Notes: generated by a model from the letters alone, not told the origin. Positions 1 through 10,149 are shown, counted from the stretch's first letter. The stretch is 64,000 nt of DNA from Gnetum montanum (GCA_015680685.1 MNCI01019000.1:158262-222261), one strand, 5' to 3'. Made by a program: numbers and translations.

Positions 1-625
1 AGCCCATCAACCCCTGACTCTTTTGGTGAGCAATCCCTTTAACTTTACTAACTACCATAATATCTTGAAATCCTTCTAGAACATAAGCCTACTCTTTGAT
101 CCCACAACCCCTATGAGTGATACCCGCTAACACATACAATGTTTCAAAACCTTACTAGGAATCCATAACATTGTATAAAACGATGTGGCATGCAGGGTGT
201 TTGTGACAACATTCAAAACTAAAGCAACCCAATGGTTCCTGATGCTCCCTGATGCCTCCATTAACTCATGGCAAGAATTCAAAAATAAGTTTTTGATTCA
301 GTTTGAAAAATTCACAAGCCCTACCATTGCATCAAGCAACTTTACCAGCTTAAGAAAGCAACCTGGGAAAAATGTTAGAGATTATAATCTTAGATTTCTT
401 CATCTGCTTGCCTATGTGTCAAATGAGATGCATCCACAACCCAATGGTATCCTCAACTTCTATCTCTCTAACATTGACCCATTCTTTTCCTATGCCATCA
501 AATTTGATTCCAACATAATAAAAATACGAGCAATGGCTAAAGCTATGGAGTTAGAACAAATAATCCTTATGAACAACATCCAAACCCAATTTGGGATAAT
601 GAGTATTAGTAATGTTATGCCTTAG
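1..625 (+). pseudogene. Family 2 gypsy gag core (partial)
   Basis: This is the capsid-type gag domain of a Ty3/gypsy retrotransposon. An open stretch of 146 codons runs from 185, but similarity begins about 40 bases earlier, so the ATG at 185 is probably not the native start. Recognisable motifs are KATQWFLMLPDASINSWQEF and a following KNKFLIQF, the usual Retrotrans_gag pattern of a small hydrophobic helix, a W-F pair and an L-P-x-x-S-I turn. Bases 1-184 read as more of the same protein with stops. The element continues at 940 and 1567 and resumes after the large insertion at 8119. It differs in sequence from the family 1 gags elsewhere in the window. Confidence 0.8.
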
Positions 626-939
626 ACTCTTTCCCCCTTTCAACCAGCTCAACCTTCAAGCAATTACTCTCAAGGCCCTACGTCCTCTTCATTCCTACCA
701 TCCAACAGTGGTTTGAATGATGACCAATCAAAAGCCTTGATCCAATCCATCATAAACCCAAATGGAACATGAAATTCTATTGAAACCCCAACTCAAACCT
801 AAAACCAAATAACCTAAATACTGACTTCACTGCAAAAACTTTCCAATGAAGTGGCTGATCTAAAAAGAAACAATAACAAAGGCCCTATTTTCATCTCTAT
901 AACATGAGATAACATTCTGAAAAGACTTGTCCTCAATTC

Positions 940-1566
940 TTGGTATTGTATGGTGACAATACCCAAGGGCAACAAAATGGAAAAACCCCTATTATGGTCC
1001 TTAATGTACCTCATGAAACAGAAAGTGAAGTGGTTTCCTCATTGGAACAAGTAATGGTAGGTGACCCTAACCCACATAACACTCGCTACCGTAGACTTAA
1101 TGACATTATGAACGCCACACAACAACAAACTTAGAATAATTCCTACATGCCTCCGAACAAAAGAGTTCCTAGTCAAAATAATGCAAATAACCAATTTGGG
1201 CCATCCCAAATAATTTCCCCACACTAACCAAACCCGACTTATATACTTAGAAGAACCCCACCTCAACAAGAAACCAAACATGAACATAGGAATTATGAAC
1301 TAGTTGAGGATCTAAAAAGAGTTAAAGCAAACATTTTGATATATGACCTCCTACACTTTAATGAAATGAGAGAGGTGATTCGCAATATAGTTCATACACC
1401 TGAAGCCCAAAGAGAAAGATCCCAAATCCTCGAAAGGCAAGTTCACTTCGAGGAAAGTCCTAACACATTATTAATACAGAACGTAAACAATTCCATGTCA
1501 AGCAAGAAGGACCAGCCCCCTTTCCTAACTACTTTGATTATTTTAGAAAAGAATGTCCACAACTAA
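940..1566 (+). pseudogene. Family 2 gag-protease linker (degraded)
   Basis: Two open stretches in one frame (940-1134 and 1336-1566) are joined by stop-containing sequence. The second includes ELVEDLKRVKANILIYDLL, a pattern often seen in plant gypsy polyproteins just before the protease (a lysine-rich helix, then A-N-I-x-x-x-D-L-L). Residues PPFLTTLIILEKNVHN at its end look like the first beta strands of the aspartic protease. Its order after gag (1-625) and before the protease fits one broken polyprotein. No zinc knuckle was found in this copy. Bases 626-939 hold only decayed linker sequence. Confidence 0.65.
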
Positions 1567-1863
1567 ATAGTGGATTCCAGTGCAACTATTAGTGTCATGC
1601 CTCTTGATGTATGTAAGGCTTTAAGAGCACAAATGATACCACAAACGAAAAGTGTGATTCAACTTGATGGATCTAACATACCTGTAGTAGGGTCATTAAA
1701 AGGAGTAAAGATACAACTTAAACAATACCCTATATTTACATGTTATATGGATATCCTAGTATTTGACATGTCACCCACTTATGGTATGCTCTTATCTAGG
1801 ACTTTTGGAGCTAAGTTTGGGGGGCTTCTTTAGGTCAAATTTCTCAAAATTGTTGATCCCTAT
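1567..1863 (+). pseudogene. Family 2 aspartic protease (5' part, interrupted)
   Basis: Retroviral-type aspartic protease of the family 2 gypsy element, which would process the polyprotein. The open frame 1570-1833 begins at the active-site region. The catalytic triad reads D-S-S where the family has D-S-G, followed by ATISVMPLDVCKAL. The flap and C-terminal part include SVIQLDGSNIPVVG and YGMLLSRTFGAKFGG. A frameshift near 1825 is needed to continue to 1863, where the inverted-LTR insertion begins. The last five bases (1859-1863, CCTAT) are the left copy of its target duplication. The protein resumes at 8119. Confidence 0.75.
1859..1863. repeat. Target-site duplication CCTAT, left copy
   Basis: CCTAT directly precedes the TGATGA terminus at 1864. 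The identical CCTAT follows the opposite terminus at 8119-8123. Removing the insertion and one copy restores an uninterrupted codon series in the protease tail of the host element, which supports a true duplication. Confidence 0.8.
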
Positions 1864-2719
1864 TGATGAAGTGTCATTAGTTGGTGCGTTAACTAGGCCA
1901 CATATACGGGCCGCGTATATGCAACCACATTGATGCAGCCCCGTTGACGCAGCCTTCCATGCATCCAGGTGGCCCCATTTACACAAATCCTATTTTGGCC
2001 TATAAATAAGAGGAACTTCTGCCTCACTTAGGTACCTTTTTGTCAATTGTAGGAAAGCTCTTGTAGTTTGTTCCCACAAGAGTTGGAATATTTTCCTAGT
2101 GCCTGCAGCAAGTGTAAGAAGAGTGACCGGCTCTTTATTTGAGCATTGATGTATCTGAGCCCATTGGAGTGAACGACAATAAAGAAGAACTGCTCAAGCA
2201 TTCCTTGCAGCATTTGGACTTAGACATTTAATGCATTCAATATTTTAACATGTTTATGCTTTGATAATTACTTAAGTTTCTGTTATTGTTATTTTAATTG
2301 CTATCACTCTCTTATAGTTCATATAAAGCATAAGTACGACCGTCTCGAATGTAAACCCAACACTTGTTAAGCTAGTGACGCTTAATGTCTGGTAACCCAG
2401 TAGTGTTTAGGGGATGCTTAGAACATGCCCAGAAGATGGGATTAGATACTTATGCTAGGAGTAGTTAAGATATAGATTAAGATAATCATAGATTACTTAA
2501 TATTCTAGCCTTACTTTCCAAGATAATTAGACACTAAAAGATAAGCAAAAAGCTATAAAAATCATTAGCCTTAATCTCACTTACCCATCACTAACCCAAG
2601 GTTTTGCTGGTTAGGGTCTAATGTATGTTAAGTGCTTACAGTCTACGGAATTCGACCGAGTCGCGTGTGAACGCCCATGATTCGTATGGTTGGGTGTAGG
2701 GGTACCTAGCTGCTCATCA
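1864..2719 (+). repeat. Left LTR of inverted block (family 1, 856 bp)
   Basis: Starts TGATGAAG and ends GCTCATCA, giving the TGATGA/TCATCA inverted termini of this family. U3 carries repeats of the type CATATACGGGCC and TTGATGCAGCC. A TATA box lies at 2001-2008 and AATAAAG near 2181 is a likely polyadenylation signal in R. The rest matches the LTR at 7190-8118 on the other strand at roughly nine in ten positions by eye, apart from an indel of about 40 bases near the U5 end and different numbers of U3 repeats. The PBS follows after a single T. Confidence 0.85.
2001..2008 (+). promoter_or_regulatory. TATA box in left LTR
   Basis: TATAAATA sits about 137 bases from the LTR start in the context GGCC-TATAAATAAG-AGG. 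The same core is present in every complete LTR of this window at the U3/R border, so it is the likely core promoter of the element. Confidence 0.65.
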
Positions 2720-2720
2720 T

Positions 2721-2738
2721 TGGCGCTGTTGCTGAGGA
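2721..2738 (+). other. Primer binding site, tRNA-Asp type (left)
   Basis: TGGCGCTGTTGCTGAGGA matches TGGCGCCGTTGCCGGGGA, the complement of the plant tRNA-Asp 3' end used by Athila-like elements, with three differences, all transitions. It follows the LTR end by one base. Sequence to its right (2739 onward) shows no resemblance to the 5' leader found after the PBS in other family copies, so similarity stops at the PBS. Confidence 0.75.
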
Positions 2739-4930
2739 AGATCATACCGTCCTTGGTGGCAGTGATTCTGATAGACCTTCACCAGCCTCCGGCCCATGTG
2801 TTGGTGGTGGCATGAATGATGGCTGCCCTGCGATGGCTGCAACTTCTAGACGTAATTGAAAAGCCTCCAAGAGGACCCTCATTTTTTCCTCTTTGCTTCT
2901 AGGATTGTTCATTGTCTAGGTAGCTTCACCAATGTGTGCTGGAACTGGAACCTCCCAAGGGCATGGCAACACCAGGAAGAGTTCTTTCAAGTTGACGAAC
3001 TAGGCTGCAAACTATCTTTGTTCGATGTCGAATGCTCAGATTGATGTTTGTAGCTACTGATAGTCATTCATTCATCAGGCCAAGTTCTTCACAACTGCAC
3101 ACTGTCCTTCAAAACTTATGTGGAGAACCTCAAGTTATGCATTTGCTGTTTCCAGTTTTTGCTTTGTTGCCTTGTGCACCTGGAACTCACCCTCATATAG
3201 AGAATATGAGGCGGCCACTTGCTTTTCCAATTCTAACCGTGGTCTCCCAGCTATTAGCATAGCTAGGTTTGCATAACAAAGGTTGTAAAGCTTCATATAT
3301 TCTTTCATCTCCTCAATCTGCAACTCCTTAAGGCAGATTTCAGCTTGATTGTAGGCATTAAATCCATCAAAGATAGGTTGCCATACCTCACCTCCCTCTC
3401 GGAGCTACTAGGGCGCTTGGTTCACCTTAGCCTTTGTGACTTGAATCCGTTTTTCATTTACCTCCTTTTGCAATCCCACTTGGTCCCTGTAATGATTCTT
3501 GACTTTTTCAAATTTTAGGGCCTCATTCTTCTAAGTAGCGATTTCAATGGTAGATTTATATCGCAACACTCGAACCCCCTCCCTGGACAGATTTCGATTC
3601 TCAGCAGCCAACCTTCTCATGTCAGCATTCACCCTGGCTAGCTCTTCTTGATGTTGGTGGATAAAATTTTTCATGTGCTTGTTTTCTGCACTAACATTAT
3701 GTAGGCGATGAACCTTCGCAGTCAACTTAACATTCTCCTAGTGAACCACTATTAAGTCCTTGTCTAGATTATATGCTTGAGCATCTACCAAGTACTTATC
3801 AAAGATCGCTGACTCTCGCTCATCCTCAACTATCTGAAGTTTGAGCTGAAGCTGTTGAAAGGCTTCGTATCTAGTGATTTCATGGTTGAGGAGAGCTAGA
3901 TCGACAAGTTGGGTTCTTAACTGGGCCACTTCTGTTGCCAAGCATTGATAGGAGGCATGAGTAGCTTCAAGTTGCCATTCCAAAATGAGGCTCTTACCCC
4001 TTGCCGAGAGTAGCTCTGACTGGGTTGTAGTGATGTTGTCTGGAATGTAAAAGACATATGGAAGCGGTTTCCTAGTTCCCACTAGTCGATCCAACAATTC
4101 ATCATGTTGTGCTGCATCGATCTTACTACATGAGGTTCAAGTAGATGCTTGTACATCTTGAAGTCCATGAACAGCTGGTATAGGTGCTGCTGGTGCGTTG
4201 AGAGTTGTAGCAATTGTATCAGCAACCACTTCAACTGCAATCTCCTATCCTTGGTGCTACATCACCAAGACTATTACCCCTTCACCATCTTCCAAGCATA
4301 CCAAGAAGCATACCAAGAAGGTAGCAGCATTCCTAAAAATTTCAATAAATATTTGTTAGGTTGATACTATTGCCTCTTAAACACTGGGACCTATCCTTGC
4401 TGGCACTTGTGTTCTAGCAGCAGAGAACATCGGCCCTACTCTTTCTAGCAAAATAACTAATCAAGCCACTTACTCTAGGTGGCTTATTATAGGGCAAAAG
4501 ACCAAAGGGTTATCTCCTCCACCAGTCCTGCCAGATTGCTCTTACTGGCTTAAAAGCATTTGTCAAATTTCGCAGATGTGTTCTGCAATAGTTTGCAAAC
4601 CCAACCTTGTTGTTTATGTAGGTGGTGGAGGTGGTTGCTGCTCCTCCTCTATCTGTGAAGTGGTTGGAGTCCTATTTTTCATCATTTCACACCATGAGGC
4701 AATCAGAGCATGCCAAATTGTATCATTCGCATACCGTGCTATCTTTCATCAAGGAAAAACCTACCTCTTCTAGACGAATCGACAACCAGGGTCCAAAGTA
4801 AGAATCAAAGACATTTATGTCTCTTACTCTACTGAAGAAATTCCACAAGCTTTGTGGTTGCTAGAGACCATAGTACATGTGGCAGAGATTGTGGATGGAA
4901 GTATTCCGGGGGATGGTAGTAGTTCTGAAA
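2739..4930 (-). pseudogene. Coiled-coil coding sequence carried inside the retroelement
   Basis: Not part of gag or pol in any other family 1 copy here. Read on the minus strand it has long open stretches (4097-3738, 3725-3531, 3323-3135), with further readable sequence down to about 2740. The proteins are rich in E, K, Q, L and R in heptad-like order, for example VAQLRTQLVDLALLNHE and LARVNADMRRLAAENRNL, so a long coiled coil is likely. Toward 4700 another stretch, IWHALIASWCEMMKNRT followed by a run of prolines, may be its N-terminal part. The C-terminal end is proline-rich (PPPTHGPEAG). It could be a captured host gene or an extra ORF of a related element. Function unknown. Confidence 0.55.
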
Positions 4931-7044
4931 GCATGACTGGAAGAGTCCTGCGGGGAGACTAGTTGTTGAATGTAGTACCCATAAGGATCTGGCTATCGAT
5001 AAGGGTACTGCTGCCTTGAAGGTGGCATTCCCCACGCTTGTGGATGTTGCCACTTTTGAAAGTATTCATATAGTTGTGGTGGCACTCCACTTGGATAATA
5101 CCCTTGCTATTGGTGGAATTGCCTTGGGTTGCCTTGTTGGTAAGGCAACCTTTGGGGTGTTTGCCTCTTCACCAGGTGAGGATTCAACGCGTATACCCCA
5201 GACTCTTGGATATGTGACACCACAGGACAACATCCCTTAGGATTTTCATATTAGCATATGCCACATTCATCATCCTCCTCCATGTCAGAGTCTACAATCA
5301 ATTTTGCTACAACCACTTTGCCCTTACCCTTATGTTGGGCACATTCAGCTTCCTTCTTCCTACGTCGATCATGATCACTACTTTGCTGTCTAGAATCTTC
5401 TGCAATTTTTAGCACATTTTGGATTTTTTTGTCCAAAGAGTCCCACATCTTATCAACCTTTTCCAAAATTTCAGATGCAAATTTCTGTAAGGGTAAGGTT
5501 TTTTGGTTCACCGCTTCTTCCAATGGTGATTCCTCATCGTTGCAAAATTGGACCTCCCTTTTTCTGATGGAAGGGTCCCAATTAAACTCCTTTGCACTCT
5601 CCTTCTTTTTCAACTCCCCCTCCTTCTTGGCCACTTGCTCATTGAGGCGCTGCAGTTGATGGGCCCTTAATTTTGATATTCACCCCTGGGCGTACACACC
5701 AAGGGTCTTTCTGGTTTCAAAGCAGAGCCCATCAATGATATGGTAAAGCTGTGCCTGCTGAGAGTAGCCATGACCAGGGCATCGGTGTAGTAGTGAATAA
5801 TATCTACTCATGGCCACATCAAAGGGTTCATGATTACCCTGTTTCCACCCTTTGATTTGATGTCTCAGATTCGCTACTCTGGAGTATGTTTGATACTTGT
5901 CATTGAAGATTTCAAGCATCATACTCCATCTTCTGATTGATTCCAGTTCCAAGGACTAGTACTAACTCTCTACCTCCTTGATGAGTGTGTGAGGGAATAG
6001 CTTGAGATTCTACCAATCATTGTCAATGTTCTATAGTGTGCAAGCATCATCAAACACTTTCAGGTGACTCTGTGGATCACAATTATATCCCCCTTCAAAT
6101 CTGGGGATATTGTTCATGTCTATTCATTTAATCCAGCTATCTTTCATGTGCCTGCTGGGTATCTGAACTACCTCGGCTATGTGGAGCATGCTTCGAGTAG
6201 CCAACAATGGCTCATCGAAGTCATAGTCCTGCTAAGCCCCACGGTGTTTGTGATGATTTCGGCTACCCCTCCTTTCATGATGGTGAGCCTCACGAGATTG
6301 GTCGTGCATTTCCTCACAATGGTCCCTTCAGTCATTATGACCACCATCTCCTTGCTCCTTTCTACCACAGTTATGATCAGAATTTGAACTAGGTGATGGT
6401 AGGGAGGAGTGAGAGGATGGAGAAGAAGGAGAGGAGTCACCACCACTTCGGTGTTGATCTCCCCCTCTGCTCTGATGATGGCCTCAATCATCCTGCCTGT
6501 CCTTGCCTGAATCATGGCTTCTCCCACGTGATCCTCCATCCCCTTGGGGATCTCAGTCATTTGGAAGCTTGTTCTGGATGACAGATTGAATGATGTGCTA
6601 CCCTAGAGGAAGTTCGGCCGAATGGGAATCATGAAAGATAGGTTCCCCATCATCCTGCAACCCTTGCAAGAATAAGGGGTTACTGAACTATTTCCCCTTC
6701 ATGTGTTCATATCATTCTGCCTGTTGCTGATCTCATGCTTGTTTGGCCTCAGTGGGACGATAGTCCCAGTAGTCATGGTCCTTCATGACGTACTCCACAC
6801 CATGGCCCTAGATGCCTAATCTAGCAAGATTGTGGAACAACATTCCAGGAACTGATCGATCGGGTGGTAGCATGATGTTGCCTTCCATGTCCCGCCATCG
6901 TAGATGTTCATCCTGATGTAGGATAAAGGTGAAGTCAGGGACATAATCATCAAGATGCTTGTATACCACCTGACATTCTTGTGGCACTGGTGGTTTGGAT
7001 ACATCTCTCCTGTGAGAAGACATGTTGGATGTCAGATGATCCAT
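4931..7044 (-). pseudogene. Family 1 gag (in the inverted block)
   Basis: Gag polyprotein, read from 7044 downward with several frame changes. The N-terminal block (7044-6808) contains DDYVPDFTFILHQDE and an EGNIMLPPDRSVP motif shared by all family 1 copies. A basic, serine-rich middle (about 6560-6150) follows. The core domain (5952-5680) has MELESIRRWSMMLEIFNDKY and SRYYSLLHRCPGHGYS. An acidic/basic helix follows (5634-5290), then a short zinc-knuckle-like C-G-I-C near 5255. A proline- and glutamine-rich tail (QQGNPRQFHQ) runs to about 4931. Beyond that, similarity to the family stops and the coiled-coil sequence begins, so protease to integrase are absent. Confidence 0.8.
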
Positions 7045-7170
7045 TTAATCGGTGTACCTTACTATTTACTTTAATCTGCCTAGCGTGTGTAAATGTTACT
7101 ATCCTAGGTCTGTTCCAACAACGTGAATAATAAGTTTGCTAAGGTTAATTGGCACATGTAAGACTAATAG

Positions 7171-7188
7171 CCCCTGGCAATGGTGCCA
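7171..7188 (-). other. Primer binding site, tRNA-Asp type (right)
   Basis: On the minus strand this reads TGGCACCATTGCCAGGGG, four transitions from the tRNA-Asp complement. It lies one base inside the LTR end at 7190 and is followed on the minus strand by the gag leader (7170-7045). Confidence 0.75.
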
Positions 7189-7189
7189 A

Positions 7190-8118
7190 TGATGAGCAAC
7201 TAGGTACCCCTATGCCCAACCATACGAATCACGTTCGTTCACATGCAACTCAGTCGAATTTCGTAGACTGTAAGCACTTAACATACACCGGACCCTAACT
7301 AGCAAAACGTTGGGTTAGAATAGTCATTGTCTTCCTAACCTCACTTGTGATGTTCTGTTAGCGATGGTTAAGTGAGATTAAGGCTAATAATTTTTATAGC
7401 TTTTTGCTTATCTTTTGGCATCTAATTATCTTGGAAAGTAAGGCTAGAATATTAAGTAATCTATGATTATCTTAATCTATATCTTAACTACTCCTAGCAT
7501 AAGTATCTAATCCCATCTTCTGGGCATGTTCTGAGCATCCCCTAAACACTACTGGGTTACTAGATGTTAAGCGTCATTGGGTTACCAAGTGTTGGGTTTA
7601 CGTTTGAGATGATCATACTTATGGTTTTTATGAACTATAAGAGAGCGATAGTAATTAAAATAACAATAATAGAAACTTAAGTAATTATCAAAGCATAAAC
7701 ATGTTAAACTATTGAATGCATTAAATGGCTAAGTCCAAATGCTACAAGGAATGCTTGAGAAGTTCATCTATATTGTCGTTCACGCTAATGGGCTCAGATA
7801 CATCAACGCTCAAATAAAGAGCCGATCACTCTTCTTACACCTGCTACGGGCACATGGAAAATATTCTAACTCTCGCAGAAAAAAATTGCAAGAGCTTTGC
7901 TACAACTGAAAAAAAAGGTACCTAAGTGAGGTGGAAGGCCCTCTTATTTATAGGCTGAAATAGGCTCCGCGTAAACAGGGCCACGTCAACGCATGGAAGG
8001 CTATGTCGATGGGGTTGCATCGACACGGCCGCATATACATGGCCCCGTATATGCGACCGTGTATACATGGCCCCATATACACGGCCTAGTTGATGCATTG
8101 ACTAATGACACTTCATCA
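7190..8118 (-). repeat. Right LTR of inverted block (family 1, 929 bp)
   Basis: On the minus strand it runs from TGATGAAG at 8118 to GCTCATCA at 7190. Its U3 has more copies of the CATATAC/GGCC repeat than the left LTR. A TATA box is at 7945-7952. It has about 40 bases near the U5 end (around 7320-7360) that the left LTR lacks. It is outwardly flanked by CCTAT at 8119-8123. This LTR belongs to the gag at 7044-4931. Confidence 0.85.
7945..7952 (-). promoter_or_regulatory. TATA box in right LTR
   Basis: TATAAATA on the minus strand, followed by AGAGG as in the left LTR, at the same distance from the U3 repeats. Confidence 0.65.
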
Positions 8119-8725
8119 CCTATCAAAGGAAAATCTGAGTATATGATTATACCTAGGAAACCCTTTTTTAAGCAAGTGGTAACAAACTTCGATCAACAAA
8201 ATAAATTCTTGAAAAATCAAAATACTAACCATTATGTTGGAGTTATTAAGGTTGAGTGTGGTGAACATGTTGTAAATGACCATGTGAGTGAAATTACAAA
8301 AATAAATCCTTTTTCTCATACAAATTCCACCCAACCTATCAAACTTCTAGAGAAGGTAAAGAAATCCATGAAGATACCTTGCCTTATCATCAACATGATG
8401 GATTTCGTCTGAGTGATCCACCACCTTTAAGGGAGGACAAAGATATAAATGAGACCCTATCCCTTAAAACATTAGAAGGGGTGCCAAGTCTTGACAACAT
8501 ATCCATTGAACATGTTCTTAGAGAAGCTATATTCGATGAATCACCAAGACTTAGACCTATTAAACCTAAGATTGAAACTTATATGAAAGAAAAACTTGAT
8601 GAACTTCTAGAATCGAAAATTATTCATCATATGAAACATTCAAATTTAGCACCTAATAGAAAATGAACAAGAAAATTACAATTAGGTCTTGATTTTCATA
8701 ATCTTAGTCATCAACAAATTATCAA
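8119..8725 (+). pseudogene. Family 2 protease tail, pre-RT and RT start (resumed)
   Basis: This continues the polyprotein interrupted at 1863. The open frame 8119-8410 (PIKGKSEYMIIPRKPFFKQ onward) is followed after one frameshift by 8379-8666. The latter ends in a helix typical of sequence just upstream of reverse transcriptase (YMKEKLDELLESKIIHHMKH) and then the first RT residues (LAPNRK; after a stop, LGLDFHNLSH, compare V-D-F-R-N-L-N). RT similarity ends near 8725 and the next readable residues are the integrase C-terminus. Most of RT, all of RNase H and the integrase core are therefore deleted. The right target duplication CCTAT is 8119-8123. Confidence 0.7.
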
Positions 8726-8989
8726 GAGATGGTTCAATAAGAAATATGCAGCTAAAATATTTCAAGTAGGTTACTTGGTCCTTAAGAGAGATAGAGTGTC
8801 TGGTCAAACTAGCCCTCAAACAAAGTTTTTCCCTATATGATCAAGTCCATTCCAAATTGTAGACATCATTGCCTCAATGTGTACAAAATTGTTGATTTGC
8901 AAGGACATAGGTTGCATAGGAATTTTAATGCATTTCATTTGAAGCATATTTACTTAGGTGCCCCACGTGGACACTTGGTAGATTCTTAG
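8726..8989 (+). pseudogene. Family 2 integrase C-terminal tail
   Basis: Residues RWFNKKYAAKIFQVGYLVLK are the basic, SH3-like C-terminal region of gypsy integrases. They are followed by KFFPI-stop-SSPFQIVD and, in another frame, VYKIVDLQGHRLHRNFNAF and YLGAPRGHLVDS with a stop at 8987-8989. It is directly fused to the first RT residues by an internal deletion. One stop and one frameshift separate the parts. It has no chromodomain. Confidence 0.7.
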
Positions 8990-9582
8990 TTGCATGTTTT
9001 CTTCCCCTTTGCTTTGCATTTCATTTGTATATAGTTACATTTGCATATTCTCTTTGCATTTTTAGTATTTCTTTCTTAGCATATTCATTTGATTTTTATG
9101 TTCTTCATATGATTTTAATAATCATTAGGGTTATTTGAGTTACTAGACATTGGGCCATCTTAACACCATTTAAAAATAATATAGGTATAATATAATATAT
9201 ACTATTACTATAATGTTATATAAAGTCTACTTTATATTATATATTTCAATAATATTATGATTCTTCCCAATCAATTTCAAGGTTTCAATTTATTTGTTAT
9301 GTTGGATTATGGAGCATGGGGTTTATACAAACTTATCATGTTATCATCATGATCATCTAAATGTAGGACATGTGATGTTGGAGAATGATTAGCCATAATC
9401 ACTAGGTGACCTTGGAAAACTCCATTCTCCCCTCTCATAAGCTCTAGCCCTCAAGTGTGATGATTCATGGCTACCCTGTGAACAATGGGGTGAAGTGTGT
9501 TCATTTTCACTTGACAACTCTTAGCCACCTAGGAGACTTGCTATGATTCCATTAAATTATAATCAAAGGCACATACATGAGG
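8990..9582. other. 3' non-coding region after family 2 element
   Basis: AT-rich DNA without credible coding sequence. It holds a T-rich stretch (8999-9120) and a TA-rich stretch (9180-9262). This may include the 3' spacer or decayed 3' LTR of the family 2 element. No matching 5' LTR is in the window to prove it. Confidence 0.4.
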
Positions 9583-9740
9583 GTTGAACTACACCATGGG
9601 CAAAGTTCCGAAAGGACCGTGTTCTTTGATAGTGTAGTTAATCGGCCAAACTCGTGTTCGAATTCCTATCTCAAGAATGAAGTACACTATGAGCAAAGTT
9701 TCCTCTAAATTAAAAAAAAAGAAAAAAAAAAGAGAAAAGA
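9583..9740 (+). mobile_element. Possible tRNA-derived SINE
   Basis: A 158 bp segment flanked by ATGAGG at 9577-9582 and 9741-9746. It begins GTTGAACTACACCATGGGCA. A GTGTTCGAATTCC stretch (9654-9666) resembles an RNA polymerase III B box, an A-box-like GGGCAAAGTTCCG lies about 55 bases upstream, and an A-rich tail occupies 9709-9740. These are the hallmarks of a SINE, but the duplication is only 6 bp and the A box is weak. It could instead be a chance A-rich tract. Confidence 0.35.
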
Positions 9741-9746
9741 ATGAGG

Positions 9747-10149
9747 ACCATGTTCATTGGCAGTGTCCAAATAATTTTTTCTTGCCTTCTACATTTGACC
9801 ATAACTTTGTTAAAATCCCTAATCTAACTTATGAATTTTCTTTACTTTGTATCTTCTCCAATGACATATTCTAAGTCTTTAATCATTGTATCCCTTAGAA
9901 ATATTGTTCCTACTTTTTTTTCTTCAATAATTTCTTAAGAAAATTTTATTCATTTTGTTTTTGCTAATTTTTGAGTATAAGCAATAAAATGATAAATAGC
10001 TTTTGCTTATAGAGGAAGTAGATTACACTCTAGTAGAAGCTTGAAATAGGATATTTCTACTTTCATCTTTAATTCATAAAGTAAAAACACCTTATATACT
10101 CTTTCAAACATCTCAAAAGTCCTTCATTGATAATCTTTTTTGGTTGATG
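9747..10149. other. No recognisable feature
   Basis: AT-rich sequence with no convincing coding potential or repeat structure seen by eye. It probably belongs to the decayed 3' flank of the family 2 element or an older insertion. Confidence 0.4.

Larger units (their letters stand above)
1864..8118. mobile_element. Inverted-LTR retroelement insertion with 5 bp target duplication
   Basis: A 6,255 bp insertion into family 2 pol. It is bounded by CCTAT at 1859-1863 and 8119-8123, and the target reading frame continues across the join. Both outer ends read TGATGAAGTGTCATTAGT into the element, so both are U3 starts. Going inward, each side has a complete LTR and then a tRNA-Asp-type PBS (2721-2738 +, 7171-7188 -). 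The middle is a minus-strand family 1 gag (about 7044-4931) followed by a coiled-coil sequence (4930-2739) in place of pol. Normal LTR elements have direct LTRs and one PBS. The 5 bp duplication is the usual size for plant LTR-element integrase. The origin, for example a chimeric reverse-transcription product, is inferred. Confidence 0.8.

Noticed and set aside
6064-6581. Plus-strand open frames of 60-107 codons
   Set aside because: They are antisense shadows of the basic, serine-rich part of the minus-strand gag.
1864-8118. DNA transposon with long terminal inverted repeats
   Set aside because: Inverted ends and a short duplication would fit, but the arms contain complete LTRs with TATA boxes and tRNA-Asp PBS sequences, and the interior is gag.
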